Source: Streptomyces sp. 2114.4 (lineage in GTDB: Bacteria; Actinomycetota; Actinomycetes; Streptomycetales; Streptomycetaceae). Taken from it: a stretch of 64,000 nt of DNA. Below, piece after piece: positions 43,261 to 53,272 of this stretch. How positions within the stretch are numbered: the first letter of the stretch is position 1; every line of letters starts with the position of its first letter. Made by a program: the position numbers and the translations under genes. Under the pieces are notes generated by a model, which was not told the origin of the DNA, ran no database searches, and saw only the letters and a program-made list of their open reading frames with translations. The DNA lies in assembly GCF_900187385.1 (NCBI RefSeq), contig NZ_FYEY01000001.1, positions 5,270,001 through 5,334,000 on the forward strand, given 5' to 3'.

Positions 43261-44880
43261 ATGCGGAGAGCCACGCGTGCGAGGTGGGGCGGCTGTGCCG
43301 TCGTCGTCGCTCTCGTGGCCACGGCCTGCGGAGGCGGGGCCGGCGCAAGCCGCTCCGGGGTGGTCAGCTCGTCCTGGGGCGATCCGCAGAATCCGCTGGA
43401 GCCGGCGAACACCAATGAGGTCCAGGGCGGCAAGGTTCTGGAGATGCTGTTCCGGGGGCTCAAGCGCTACGACCCGAAGACCGGCGCGGCGGAGAATGTG
43501 ATCGCCGACCGCATCGAAACGAAGGATTCGCGGAATTTCACGGTGACGCTGAAGAAGGGCTGGACCTTCAGCAATGGTGAAAAGGTCACGGCCCGGTCCT
43601 TCGTGGATGCCTGGAACTACGGTGCGCTGCTGAGCAACAAGCAGAAGAACGCGGCATTCTTCTCCTATATCGACGGCTTTGCCCAGGTGCATCCGGACAG
43701 CGGCCACCCGCGGGCCAGGACCCTGTCGGGGCTGGTGGTGAAGGATGACCACACCTTCACCGTCAAACTCAACCAGAAATTCTCCAGCTGGCCCGACACC
43801 CTGGGGTACGCGGCCTTCATGCCGCTCCCGCAGGCATTCTTCCGCCATCACGACGCCTGGCTCGGGAATCCCGTCGGAAACGGCCCGTATCTCGTGGACT
43901 CCTATGACAAGGGGTCCGTGCTGCGGATGCGGAAATGGCAGAAGTACCCGGGTGACGATCCGGCACGCAACGGCGGGATCGACCTGCGGGTCTATACGGA
44001 CAACAACACCGCCTACACCGATCTGCAGGCGGGCAATATCGATCTGGTCGACGATGTGCCGGCCGCGCAGCTCACACATGTGAAGACGGACCTCGGCGGC
44101 CGCTACATCAACCAGCCGGCCGGGATCATCCAGACCCTGACCTTCCCCATGTACGACAAGCGGTGGAACCACCCGGGCGCGGAGAAGCTGCGGCGCGGTC
44201 TGTCGATGGCCATCGACCGGAACCAGATCACCCGGGAGATCTTCCAGCGGACCCGCACCCCCGCCACCGACTGGACCTCGCCGGTACTGGGGGCGAAGGG
44301 CGGCTACAAGGCGGGGCTGTGCGGCGACGCCTGTGTGTTCAACCCGGCCAGGGCGAAGCAGCTGATCAAGGAGGGGGGCGGAATTCCCGGCGGGTCGATG
44401 ACCCTCTCGTACAACGCCGATACGGGCTCCCACAAGGACTGGGTCGACGCCCTCTGCAACAGCGTCAACAAGTCACTGGGGGACGACAATGCCTGCGTCG
44501 GCAACCCGGTCGGGACCTTCGCCGACTTCCGGAACAAGATCACTGCCAGGCGGATGACCGGGCCGTTCCGGGCCGGCTGGCAGATGGACTACCCGCTGAT
44601 CCAGAACTTCCTGCAGCCGCTGTACTACACCGACGCCTCCTCCAACGACGGAAAGTTCAGCAACCGCGCCTTCGACAAGCTGGTGAACGAGGCGAACGCG
44701 GCGACGGACACCCGCCGGGCCGTCGCGACCTTCCAGGACTCGGAGAAGATCCTCGCCCAGCAGATGCCGGCCATTCCGCTCTGGTACCAGAACGGCAGCG
44801 CCGGCTATTCCGACCGGATCAGCAACGTGTCACTGAATCCGTTCAGCGTGCCCGTCTACAACGAGATCAAGGTCAACTGA
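43261..44880 (+). CDS. oppA: Oligopeptide-binding lipoprotein (OppA type)
   Basis: 539 aa, first gene of a five-gene importer operon. Lipoprotein signal with lipobox VATAC (Cys23). SBP_bac_5 motifs: GKVLEMLFRGLKRYDPKTG, FTVTLKKGWTFSNGEKVTARSFVDAWNY, GNPVGNGPYLVDSYDKG, AEKLRRGLSMAIDRNQITREIF and SNRAFDKLVNEANAATD. This is the extracellular receptor that delivers peptides to the OppBC channel. ATG 43261 follows GAGGAG. The next start is 28 nt downstream. The peptide specificity is unknown. Confidence 0.93.
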   Translation: MRRATRARWGGCAVVVALVATACGGGAGASRSGVVSSSWGDPQNPLEPANTNEVQGGKVLEMLFRGLKRYDPKTGAAENVIADRIETKDSRNFTVTLKKGWTFSNGEKVTARSFVDAWNYGALLSNKQKNAAFFSYIDGFAQVHPDSGHPRARTLSGLVVKDDHTFTVKLNQKFSSWPDTLGYAAFMPLPQAFFRHHDAWLGNPVGNGPYLVDSYDKGSVLRMRKWQKYPGDDPARNGGIDLRVYTDNNTAYTDLQAGNIDLVDDVPAAQLTHVKTDLGGRYINQPAGIIQTLTFPMYDKRWNHPGAEKLRRGLSMAIDRNQITREIFQRTRTPATDWTSPVLGAKGGYKAGLCGDACVFNPARAKQLIKEGGGIPGGSMTLSYNADTGSHKDWVDALCNSVNKSLGDDNACVGNPVGTFADFRNKITARRMTGPFRAGWQMDYPLIQNFLQPLYYTDASSNDGKFSNRAFDKLVNEANAATDTRRAVATFQDSEKILAQQMPAIPLWYQNGSAGYSDRISNVSLNPFSVPVYNEIKVN

Positions 44881-44907
44881 CTGCGGTGTGAAGGAGGTTG
44901 ACGCTCC

Positions 44908-45831
44908 ATGGGACGCTATGTGATCCGGCGGCTGCTCCAGATGATCCCGGTGTTCATCGGCAGCACCTTCCTGATCTTCTTCATGGTCTACGCACTGGGC
45001 GACCCCGTGGCCGCGATGTTCGGCGACCGGGCCCCCGACCCCGCCACCGCCGCGCAGATCCGCCGCGACCTCTACCTCGACGAGCCGCTGTGGAAGCAGT
45101 ATCTGCACTACATGGGCCAGATCTTCCAGGGGAACTTCGGCACCGCGTTCAACGGCCAGTCGGTCACCGAGCTGATGGCCTCCTCCTTTCCCGTCACGCT
45201 GCGGCTGACGGTCCTCGCCATCGTGATCGAGATGGTGGCGGGCATCGTGCTGGGGGTGTTCAGCGGGCTGCGCCGCGGCCGGGACGTCGACACCACGGTC
45301 CTCGTCCTCACGCTCGTCGTGGTGTCCATCCCGACGTTCGTCAGCGGCTATCTGCTGCAGTTCCTGTTCGGGGTGCAGTGGGGCTGGGCCGCGCCGTCCG
45401 TCGCCCCCGAAGCGCCACTGAACGAACTCCTGCTGCCGGGGCTGGTGCTGGCCCTGGTCTCGCTCGCCTATGTCACCCGGCTGACGCGGACCTCGATCGC
45501 GGAGAACGCCCGCGCCGACTACGTCCGTACGGCCGTGGCCAAGGGCCTGCCCCGGCGCCGGGTCATCACCCGGCATCTGCTGCGCAACTCGCTGATCCCC
45601 GTGGTCACCTTCATCGGCACGGATATCGGCGCCCTGATGGGCGGCGCGATCGTCACCGAGCGCATCTTCAACATCCACGGCGTCGGCTTCCAGCTCTACC
45701 AGGGAGTCCTGCGGCAGAACTCGCCGACCGTCGTGGGCTTCGTGACGATCCTGGTGCTGGTCTTCCTCCTGGCGAACCTCCTCGTCGACCTGCTGTACGC
45801 CGTCCTCGACCCGAGGATCCGCTATGCCTGA
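44908..45831 (+). CDS. oppB: Peptide ABC transporter permease (OppB type)
   Basis: 307 aa with six transmembrane helices. The first helix is RRLLQMIPVFIGSTFLIFFMVYALGDP, typical of DppB/OppB. The EAA-loop that contacts the ATPases is ENARADYVRTAVAKGLPRRRVITRHLLRNSLIPVVTFIG. It pairs with the OppC subunit to form the membrane channel. AAGGAGGT lies a few nt before ATG 44908, an excellent ribosome site. Its end overlaps the oppC start by 8 nt. Confidence 0.94.
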   Translation: MGRYVIRRLLQMIPVFIGSTFLIFFMVYALGDPVAAMFGDRAPDPATAAQIRRDLYLDEPLWKQYLHYMGQIFQGNFGTAFNGQSVTELMASSFPVTLRLTVLAIVIEMVAGIVLGVFSGLRRGRDVDTTVLVLTLVVVSIPTFVSGYLLQFLFGVQWGWAAPSVAPEAPLNELLLPGLVLALVSLAYVTRLTRTSIAENARADYVRTAVAKGLPRRRVITRHLLRNSLIPVVTFIGTDIGALMGGAIVTERIFNIHGVGFQLYQGVLRQNSPTVVGFVTILVLVFLLANLLVDLLYAVLDPRIRYA

Positions 45832-46813
45832 GCCCTACGTCCCCAAGGAAGCCATCGGCCACGGCGACGGCGGCTCCGCCGCGCTGGCCATCGGCGAGGC
45901 GGAGTCGCTGGAGCGGCGGCCCGGTGCGGCCCCGCCAAGCGCCGGACCGCCCGGCAAGGAGCCCGGCAAGCCCCGCAGCCTGTGGAGCGACGCCTGGCAC
46001 GATCTCTACCGCAACCCCGTGTTCGTTCTCTCCGCGCTGGTCATCGTGTTCCTGGTGATCATCGCGATCTGGCCGCAGCTGATCGCCACCGGCAACCCGT
46101 ACCGCGCGGACCTCGCCAAGGCACAGCAGGGCTCCCAGCCCGGCCACCCCTTCGGCTTCGACACCCAGGGCCGGGACGTCTACACCCGGGTGGTCTACGG
46201 GGCCCGCGCCTCCATCACCGTCGGCGTCTGCGCCACGACCGGCGCGGCGCTGCTCGGCAGCCTGCTGGGCGGGCTGGCCGGCTTCTTCGGCGGCTGGGGG
46301 GACAACCTGCTCTCCCGGCTCGCCGACATCTTCTTCGGCATCCCGGTGATCCTCGGCGGCCTGGTCTTCCTCTCGGTCGTCACCAGCAGCACGGTCTGGC
46401 CGGTGGTCGGCTTCATCGTGCTGCTCGGCTGGCCGCAGGTCTCCCGTATCGCCCGCGGCTCCGTCGTCACCGCCAAGCAGAACGACTACGTCCAGGCCGC
46501 ACGGGCGCTGGGCGCCGGCAACGGACGGATGCTGCTGCGGCACATCGCGCCCAACGCCGTCGCACCGGTCATCGTCGTCGCCACCATCGCGCTCGGTACG
46601 TACATCGCGCTGGAGGCCACGCTCTCCTACCTCGGCGCGGGCCTGAAACCGCCCACCGTCTCCTGGGGCATCGACATCTCCACGGCCTCCACCTACATCC
46701 GCAGCGCGCCGCACATGCTGCTGTGGCCCGCGGGCGCACTGAGCATCACGGTGCTGGCGTTCATCATGCTCGGCGACGCGGTGCGCGACGCCCTCGACCC
46801 CAAGTTGCGCTGA
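45824..46813 (+). CDS. oppC: Peptide ABC transporter permease (OppC type)
   Basis: 329 aa. A 60-residue cytoplasmic N-terminus (Ala/Pro/Gly-rich), then the OppC N-terminal helix NPVFVLSALVIVFLVIIAIWPQLIA and the permease core: HPFGFDTQGRDVYTRVVYGARASI, the EAA-loop TAKQNDYVQAARALGAGNGRMLLRHIAPNAVAPVIVV, and YLGAGLKPPTVSWGIDI near the end. Six transmembrane helices in total. Starts inside the oppB 3' end, so the two are translationally coupled. 11 nt separate it from oppD. Confidence 0.93.
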   Translation: MPEPYVPKEAIGHGDGGSAALAIGEAESLERRPGAAPPSAGPPGKEPGKPRSLWSDAWHDLYRNPVFVLSALVIVFLVIIAIWPQLIATGNPYRADLAKAQQGSQPGHPFGFDTQGRDVYTRVVYGARASITVGVCATTGAALLGSLLGGLAGFFGGWGDNLLSRLADIFFGIPVILGGLVFLSVVTSSTVWPVVGFIVLLGWPQVSRIARGSVVTAKQNDYVQAARALGAGNGRMLLRHIAPNAVAPVIVVATIALGTYIALEATLSYLGAGLKPPTVSWGIDISTASTYIRSAPHMLLWPAGALSITVLAFIMLGDAVRDALDPKLR

Positions 46814-46824
46814 GGAGCCGGAAG

Positions 46825-47865
46825 ATGACGAACGAGGAAGCGGACCACAGGCCCGCCGGCGGCGGCACGGCGCTCGCGGAGCCGGCCCTGCTCGACGTGC
46901 GCGACCTGCGGGTCGAGTTCCGTACCCGCGACGGCGTGGCGAAGGCCGTCAACGGCGTCAGCTACCGGGTGGCGCCGGGGCAGACGCTGGCGGTGCTCGG
47001 GGAGTCCGGCTCCGGCAAGTCCGTGACCGCCCAGGCCGTGATGGGCATCCTCGACTCGCCGCCGGGGTTCGTCACCGGCGGCGAGATCATCTTCCAGGGG
47101 CGCGATCTGCTCACCCTGCGCAAGGAGGAGCGGCGGAAGGTCCGCGGCGCCAAGATGGCGATGATCTTCCAGGACTCGCTGTCCGCCCTGAACCCGGTCC
47201 TCACCGTCGGGGCTCAGCTCGGGGAGATGTTCGAGGTCCACGAGGGGATGTCCCGTAAGGATGCCCGCGGCAGGGCCGTGGAGCTGATGGAGCGGGTCGG
47301 CATTCCCGCGGCCCGCGCGCGGGTGGGCGACTATCCGCACCAGTTCTCCGGCGGGATGCGCCAGCGCATCATGATCGCGATGGCGCTGGCCCTCGGCCCC
47401 GACCTGATCATCGCCGATGAGCCGACCACGGCGCTGGACGTCACGGTCCAGGCGCAGGTGATGGACCTGCTGGCGGAGCTGCAGCGGGAACTCACCATGG
47501 GGCTGATCCTGATCACCCATGACCTCGGGGTGGTCGCGGACGTCGCCGACACCATCGCGGTGATGTACGCGGGCCGGATCGTCGAGACCGCCCCCGTCCA
47601 CCAGCTCTACCGGGCGCCCGCGCACCCGTACACCCGCGGTCTGCTGGACTCCATCCCTCGGCTGGACCAGAAGGGGCAGCGGCTGTACGCGATCAAGGGC
47701 CTGCCGCCCAATCTGACCGCCATCCCGCCGGGCTGCCCCTTCCACCCGCGCTGTCCGCTGGCCCAGGACGTCTGCCGCACCGACCTCCCACCGCTCTACG
47801 AGGCCGGGCCAGGACGGGCCAGCGCCTGCCACTTCTGGAAGGAGACGCTTGATGGGGCCCGGTGA
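46825..47865 (+). CDS. oppD: Peptide ABC transporter ATPase (OppD type)
   Basis: 346 aa. Walker A GESGSGKSV, Q-loop FQDSLSALNP, signature FSGGMRQR, Walker B LIIADEPTTALD, H-loop ITHDLGVV, then the Opp C-terminal Cys motif GCPFHPRCPLAQDVC that in this family binds a [4Fe-4S] cluster in some members. It forms a heterodimer with OppF to power uptake. ATG 46825 is preceded by GGAG at suitable distance. The last 14 nt overlap oppF. Confidence 0.94.
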   Translation: MTNEEADHRPAGGGTALAEPALLDVRDLRVEFRTRDGVAKAVNGVSYRVAPGQTLAVLGESGSGKSVTAQAVMGILDSPPGFVTGGEIIFQGRDLLTLRKEERRKVRGAKMAMIFQDSLSALNPVLTVGAQLGEMFEVHEGMSRKDARGRAVELMERVGIPAARARVGDYPHQFSGGMRQRIMIAMALALGPDLIIADEPTTALDVTVQAQVMDLLAELQRELTMGLILITHDLGVVADVADTIAVMYAGRIVETAPVHQLYRAPAHPYTRGLLDSIPRLDQKGQRLYAIKGLPPNLTAIPPGCPFHPRCPLAQDVCRTDLPPLYEAGPGRASACHFWKETLDGAR

Positions 47866-48922
47866 GGGCGGCACCCCGGCGGCCGGTGCCCCCGCGCCGC
47901 TGCTGGAGATCCGCGACCTGGTCAAACACTTCCCGCTCACCCAGGGCGTGCTGTTCAGGAAACAGGTCGGCGCGGTCCGGGCCGTCGACGGGGTCTCCTT
48001 CGACCTCCACCAGGGCGAAACGCTCGGCATCGTCGGCGAATCGGGCTGCGGCAAGTCCACGGTCGCCAAGCTCCTGGTCGGCCTGGAGCGGCCGACGGCA
48101 GGTCAGATCCGGTACCGCGGCGAGGACATCAGCACCCTCTCCGGGCGGGCCCTGCGGGCCGTACGCCGCAATATCCAGATGGTGTTCCAGGACCCCTACA
48201 CCTCCCTGAACCCCCGGATGACCGTCGGCGACATCATCGGCGAGCCGTACGAGATCCACCCCGAGGTGGCCCCCAAGGGAGACCGCCGCAGAAGGGTCCA
48301 AGAACTCCTGGACGTGGTGGGGCTCAACCCCGAGTACATCAACCGCTATCCGCACCAGTTCTCCGGCGGCCAGCGCCAGCGCATCGGAATCGCCCGCGGC
48401 CTCGCGCTGCGCCCGGAGATCATCGTCGCTGACGAACCGGTCTCCGCGCTGGACGTCTCCGTCCAGGCACAGGTGGTCAACCTGCTGGAGCAGTTGCAGG
48501 ACGAGTTCGACCTGTCGTACGTCTTCATCGCCCACGACCTGTCCGTCGTACGGCACATCTCCGACCGCGTCGCGGTGATGTACCTGGGCCGGCTCGTCGA
48601 GACCGGCACCGGCGAGCAGATCTACGAGCACCCCACCCACCCGTACACCCAGGCCCTGCTGTCCGCCGTCCCCGTCCCCGACCCGGACGCCCGCAGCCAC
48701 CGCGAGCGCATCCTGCTGGCGGGCGACGTCCCCTCGCCCGCCGCCCCGCCCTCCGGCTGCCGCTTCCGCACGCGGTGCTGGAAGGCCCGGCAGCTGTGCG
48801 CGGAGGTCGTACCGGCGCTGGAAGTGCCGCCGGAATTCCGGGAGACGAAGGGGCCGGCCGGGCACGCCTCGGCGTGCCATTTCGCCGAGGAGCGGCAGGT
48901 GGTGGCGAGCGAGAGTGAGTGA
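47852..48922 (+). CDS. oppF: Peptide ABC transporter ATPase (OppF type)
   Basis: 356 aa. After LEIRDLVKHFPLTQG come Walker A GESGCGKST, Q-loop FQDPYTSLNPR, signature FSGGQRQR, Walker B IIVADEPVSALD and H-loop IAHDLSVV, and the C-terminal Cys motif GCRFRTRCWKARQLC. Second half of the ATPase pair. ATG 47852 with AAGGAG 7 nt before it; TTG 47849 is possible. Last gene of the operon; no clear terminator was found within the next 150 nt. Confidence 0.94.
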   Translation: MGPGEGGTPAAGAPAPLLEIRDLVKHFPLTQGVLFRKQVGAVRAVDGVSFDLHQGETLGIVGESGCGKSTVAKLLVGLERPTAGQIRYRGEDISTLSGRALRAVRRNIQMVFQDPYTSLNPRMTVGDIIGEPYEIHPEVAPKGDRRRRVQELLDVVGLNPEYINRYPHQFSGGQRQRIGIARGLALRPEIIVADEPVSALDVSVQAQVVNLLEQLQDEFDLSYVFIAHDLSVVRHISDRVAVMYLGRLVETGTGEQIYEHPTHPYTQALLSAVPVPDPDARSHRERILLAGDVPSPAAPPSGCRFRTRCWKARQLCAEVVPALEVPPEFRETKGPAGHASACHFAEERQVVASESE

Positions 48923-49089
48923 GGAAAAGTCCGTCAATTCGCCGCATCAGCTGGCATAGCCGCCTGGAACGAGGAAAGTGCGGACCCGGAAAACCGCCTG
49001 GTCAATACTTGTTAAATGCGCACGCGAAGAAGATCGACTTCAGCTTGAATGGTCTCGTCGGTCGCCACCGGAAGGCGATCGGCGAGGCA

Positions 49090-49118
49090 TTCCCGTGCAG
49101 GTGACCGCTGCACGGGAA
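49090..49118 (+). promoter_or_regulatory. 11-bp inverted repeat upstream of the secreted beta-trefoil gene
   Basis: TTCCCGTGCAG (49090-49100) and CTGCACGGGAA (49108-49118), 7-nt spacer, ending 96 nt before the ATG. Could be an operator, a leader hairpin or the oppF terminator. The rest of 48923-49214 is AT-richer and non-coding. Confidence 0.5.
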
Positions 49119-49214
49119 AGGACAGGCGTGCATACGTCGCGAGAGCGGCGAAATGGGCGGACCTGTCGGTGCCGACCGAACAGAGACAAAAACAGAGGTA
49201 CAACAGGGGGAATG

Positions 49215-49700
49215 ATGAAGCGTAGCTTCGGTATGACCATCGCCGGTCTGGCGATGACCGGACTGGCGACTCTTGGTGCGACGTCGGCATCTGCCGCACC
49301 CGTCCAGGGTTTCAACATCAAGAACGTGGTATCCGGCAAGTGCCTCAAGTTCAATGGCTTCGACAAGCGCGTGACCGCGGTGAAGTGCAACACCGGTGAT
49401 GCGAAGCAGAACTGGGCGAATTACCCCGGCGACGAGATTATCTCGGCGTATGCGAATCCGGCGGCGGGCCCCTGTCTGGTGACCAAGAAGAACAGCGGCG
49501 GCGCCGTCTACGCGAAGAAGTGCACCAGCGACCCGAGCACGTGGTCCGCGGCGTGGAGCGTGAACTCCTTCCACGACGGGGAGAAGGCCATCTACGGGAA
49601 TGGCCTCGGCCGCTGCTTCCTCAAGGTGTCGGGGGGTAATGCGGTCTGCACCCCGGGCCACACCACCGAGCAGAAGTGGTGGGTGGCCGACTACAACTAG
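49215..49700 (+). CDS. Secreted beta-trefoil (ricin B-like) protein
   Basis: 161 aa. Signal peptide of 27 residues (KRSF, hydrophobic Ala/Gly/Leu core, TSASA). The mature protein has three similar repeats each with a Cys pair: 43/58 (GKCLKF ... AVKCNTG), 87/103 (GPCLVTK ... KKCTSD) and 134/145 (GRCFLKV ... AVCTPG), each followed by a Trp (QNWANY, WSAAWSV, QKWWVAD). Three Cys-paired Q/W repeats make a single ricin-type beta-trefoil, usually a carbohydrate-binding module; no catalytic domain is attached. ATG 49215 is chosen over 49212 because GGGGGA is then 4-5 nt away. Lies between two peptide importers. Confidence 0.78.
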   Translation: MKRSFGMTIAGLAMTGLATLGATSASAAPVQGFNIKNVVSGKCLKFNGFDKRVTAVKCNTGDAKQNWANYPGDEIISAYANPAAGPCLVTKKNSGGAVYAKKCTSDPSTWSAAWSVNSFHDGEKAIYGNGLGRCFLKVSGGNAVCTPGHTTEQKWWVADYN

Positions 49701-49796
49701 TCGGTACCTCTCCGGTACCGCTGCCCGGCCACACCGGAGCGGTACCGGCCGACGCGCTCAGCCTCTGCATCCGGAGCCGGCGTGTCCGCCTTCAGC

Positions 49797-49830
49797 CATC
49801 GGCCTGCCGGTACCGACCGGCAGGCCGATG
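49797..49830. terminator. Hairpin after the beta-trefoil gene
   Basis: Perfect 15-bp stem, 4-nt loop, ending CGATGCGCCTTTCC on the plus strand. Confidence 0.8.
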
Positions 49831-49874
49831 CGCCTTTCCGGGCCGGACCAGCCCGTCGGCGCGGGCCCTTACGG

Positions 49875-49910
49875 CCGGAGCCCGCCTCCCGTAGGGGAAG
49901 CGGGCTCCGG
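49875..49910 (-). terminator. Hairpin after bldKE
   Basis: 11-bp stem extended by TCCC/GGGA after one mismatch, 44 nt beyond the bldKE stop; with the previous hairpin it separates two convergent transcripts. Confidence 0.75.
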
Positions 49911-49953
49911 CTCGTGCGGCTCGTCCGGCTTCGGGTTCGCGCGGTGGCCGGCT

Positions 49954-51093
<1,140 letters not shown>

Positions 51094-51105
51094 GGTGGTC
51101 GCTCC

Positions 51106-52167
51106 CTAGCCCAGCCGGGGCTTGATCTGCTCGGTGAAGAAGGTCTGCTTCTGCTCGGCGCTCAGGTGGCACGCGGCGGCGCGCCCCAGCTCCAGCAGCG
51201 GCCGCTCGTCGGTGCAGCGCGCACCGCCGACCTCGGACGTGAAGCCGCAGCGGGGGTGGAAGGCGCAGCCCGAGGGCGGGTTGAGCAGGCTCGGCGGGGA
51301 ACCCGGGATCGGGTGCAGCGCCTCGCTGACGTCCGAGGACAGCCGCGGCATCGAGCTGAGCAGGCCCCAGGTGTACGGGTGGCGGGGCTGGGTGAGGATC
51401 TCCTTGACCGAACCCCGCTCCACGGCCCGGCCGGCGTACATCACCAGCAGCTTGTCCGCCGTGTTCGCGACCACGCCGAGGTCGTGGGTGATCAGGATGA
51501 TCGCCGAGCCGAACTCCTGCTGGAGGTCCTTGAGCAGGTCGAGGATCTGCGCCTGGACGGTGACGTCCAGAGCGGTGGTCGGCTCGTCGGCGATCAGGAG
51601 CTGGGGGTTGCAGACCAGCGCCATGGCGATCATCGCGCGCTGGCGCATACCGCCGGAGAACTGGTGCGGATAGTCGTCCACCCGCAGGCCGGGCTGCGGG
51701 ATGCCGACCTTGGTCAGCATCTCGATGGCGCGCTGCCGGCCCTCGCGCTTGCCGGCGCCGGTGTGCTTCATGAACGGCTCGGCGATCTGCCGGCCGACCG
51801 TGTAGTACGGCGACAGGGCGGTCAGCGCGTCCTGGAAGATCATGGCCATCTTGTTGCCGCGGAGCTTTTCCAGGGTCTTCTCCCGGGCTCCGGTCAGCTC
51901 GTCCCCGTCCAGGACGATTTCGCCGCCGATCGTGGTGGCCTTCGGGTTGTGCAGCCCCAGGATCGCGAGGTTGGTCACCGACTTGCCGGAGCCCGATTCA
52001 CCGACGATGCCGAGCGTCTCGCCGCGTTCCAGATCGAAGGAGAGACCGTCGACCGCCTTGACGATGCCGTCCTCGGTGGAGAACCGCACATGCAGATCAC
52101 GGACGGACAGGAAGGGGTCGGACCCGGCCGGCACCTCGGTGCCTTCGGTCTTGGTGAGTGTGGTCAC
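51106..52167 (-). CDS. bldKD: BldK oligopeptide importer ATPase (OppD type)
   Basis: 353 aa. Walker A GESGSGKSV, Q-loop FQDALTALSPYY, signature FSGGMRQR, Walker B LLIADEPTTALD, H-loop ITHDLGVV, and a C-terminal GCAFHPRCGFTSEVGGARC Cys motif. GTG 52167 with AGGAGA 8 nt before it is chosen over longer frames that run into the permease gene. It starts 11 nt after bldKC and ends 12 nt before bldKE, so the operon is compact here. Confidence 0.9.
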   Translation of the reverse strand: MTTLTKTEGTEVPAGSDPFLSVRDLHVRFSTEDGIVKAVDGLSFDLERGETLGIVGESGSGKSVTNLAILGLHNPKATTIGGEIVLDGDELTGAREKTLEKLRGNKMAMIFQDALTALSPYYTVGRQIAEPFMKHTGAGKREGRQRAIEMLTKVGIPQPGLRVDDYPHQFSGGMRQRAMIAMALVCNPQLLIADEPTTALDVTVQAQILDLLKDLQQEFGSAIILITHDLGVVANTADKLLVMYAGRAVERGSVKEILTQPRHPYTWGLLSSMPRLSSDVSEALHPIPGSPPSLLNPPSGCAFHPRCGFTSEVGGARCTDERPLLELGRAAACHLSAEQKQTFFTEQIKPRLG

Positions 52168-52178
52168 TTCAGGCTCTC

Positions 52179-53150
52179 CTAGGACAGGCGCACGCGCGGG
52201 TCGATGAAGGCGTACGTCGCATCCACGATGATGTTGCAGATCAGGATCAGGGCGGCGCTGAAGAGCATCACGCCCATCACCATGGGCAGGTCGAGGGTGG
52301 TGACCGAGTCGACCGCCAGCCGGCCGAGTCCCGCCAGCTGGAAGGTGAACTCGGTGATCATCGCGCCGCCGAAGAGCGTTCCCAGATCCACACCGAGGAT
52401 GGTGACGATCGGGATCAGCGAACCGCGCCAGGCGTACCGCAGGAAGACATAACGCCCCGGCATGCCCTTCGCCTTGGCGGTGCGGACGTGCTCCTCCTGA
52501 AGCTGCTCGATCATCGTTGAGCGCGCCATACGGGTGTACTGCGCGGTGAAGATCGTCGCCATCACCAGCCACGGGATCAGCAGGCCCATGAACCAGCCGG
52601 CCGGGTCGCTGCTGAGTTCCACGTACTGGGGAGCGGCCATGATGCCGCTGTAGACGAAGATGCCCAGCACGACGGGGCCGAGGATGTAGATCTGCACCGA
52701 GCTGAGGACCATCGACACACCGGTGACCGTCTTGTCCAGCAGCGAGCCGCGCTTCCAGGCCGCGAGCAGACCGGCGCCCAGGCCGATCACCAGGAACGCC
52801 ACGGCACCGCCAAGGGCCAGCGACGCGGTGAGCGGCAGCCGGTCCATCATCGTGGACCAGACGTCCTGCTTGGTGGCGAAGGAGTAGCCGAAGCAGGGGG
52901 CGCTGCAGTGGCCCAGGGAGAAGTCGCGGCCCGCGAAGATACCGGCGAGGAAGTGCCAGTACTGGACCGGCACGGGCTGGTCCAGGCCCAGGTTCTGGCG
53001 GATCAGCTCGACGTTGCCGGCGGTGCAGTTCTTGCCGCACGCCATCAACGCGGGATCGCCCACCGAGAAGAAGACGAAGAAGGTGAAGGCGCTCAGCAGG
53101 AGGAGGATGACGACCGCGCCGAGCGTCCGGCGAAGTAGAAAGGGAAGCAT
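52179..53150 (-). CDS. bldKC: BldK oligopeptide importer permease (OppB type)
   Basis: 323 aa with six transmembrane helices, the first MLPFLLRRTLGAVVILLLLSAFTFFVFFSVGDP in outline. The EAA-loop is QLQEEHVRTAKAKGMPGRYVFLRYAWRGSLIPIVTILG. The large first external loop has four cysteines (about 38, 42, 82, 86) in CGKNC and CSAPC, which may form disulfides outside the cell; the opp permease in the + operon lacks them. 122 nt separate it from bldKB. Confidence 0.9.
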   Translation of the reverse strand: MLPFLLRRTLGAVVILLLLSAFTFFVFFSVGDPALMACGKNCTAGNVELIRQNLGLDQPVPVQYWHFLAGIFAGRDFSLGHCSAPCFGYSFATKQDVWSTMMDRLPLTASLALGGAVAFLVIGLGAGLLAAWKRGSLLDKTVTGVSMVLSSVQIYILGPVVLGIFVYSGIMAAPQYVELSSDPAGWFMGLLIPWLVMATIFTAQYTRMARSTMIEQLQEEHVRTAKAKGMPGRYVFLRYAWRGSLIPIVTILGVDLGTLFGGAMITEFTFQLAGLGRLAVDSVTTLDLPMVMGVMLFSAALILICNIIVDATYAFIDPRVRLS

Positions 53151-53272
53151 GACAGTTCGCTGCTCTCAGGACGGCGGCTGCAGTGGGGTGAGGGGTAGCG
53201 GGAAGGCTCCGGAGTGCGCGCACCGCCATGCACGCGCACTCCGGAATGCCTTCTACAGGTGCTTGCTTCTGC

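Noticed and set aside
38479..48922. Natural-product biosynthetic cluster
   Set aside because: Transporters and regulators are present, but no synthase, RiPP enzyme or tailoring set was found anywhere in the window.
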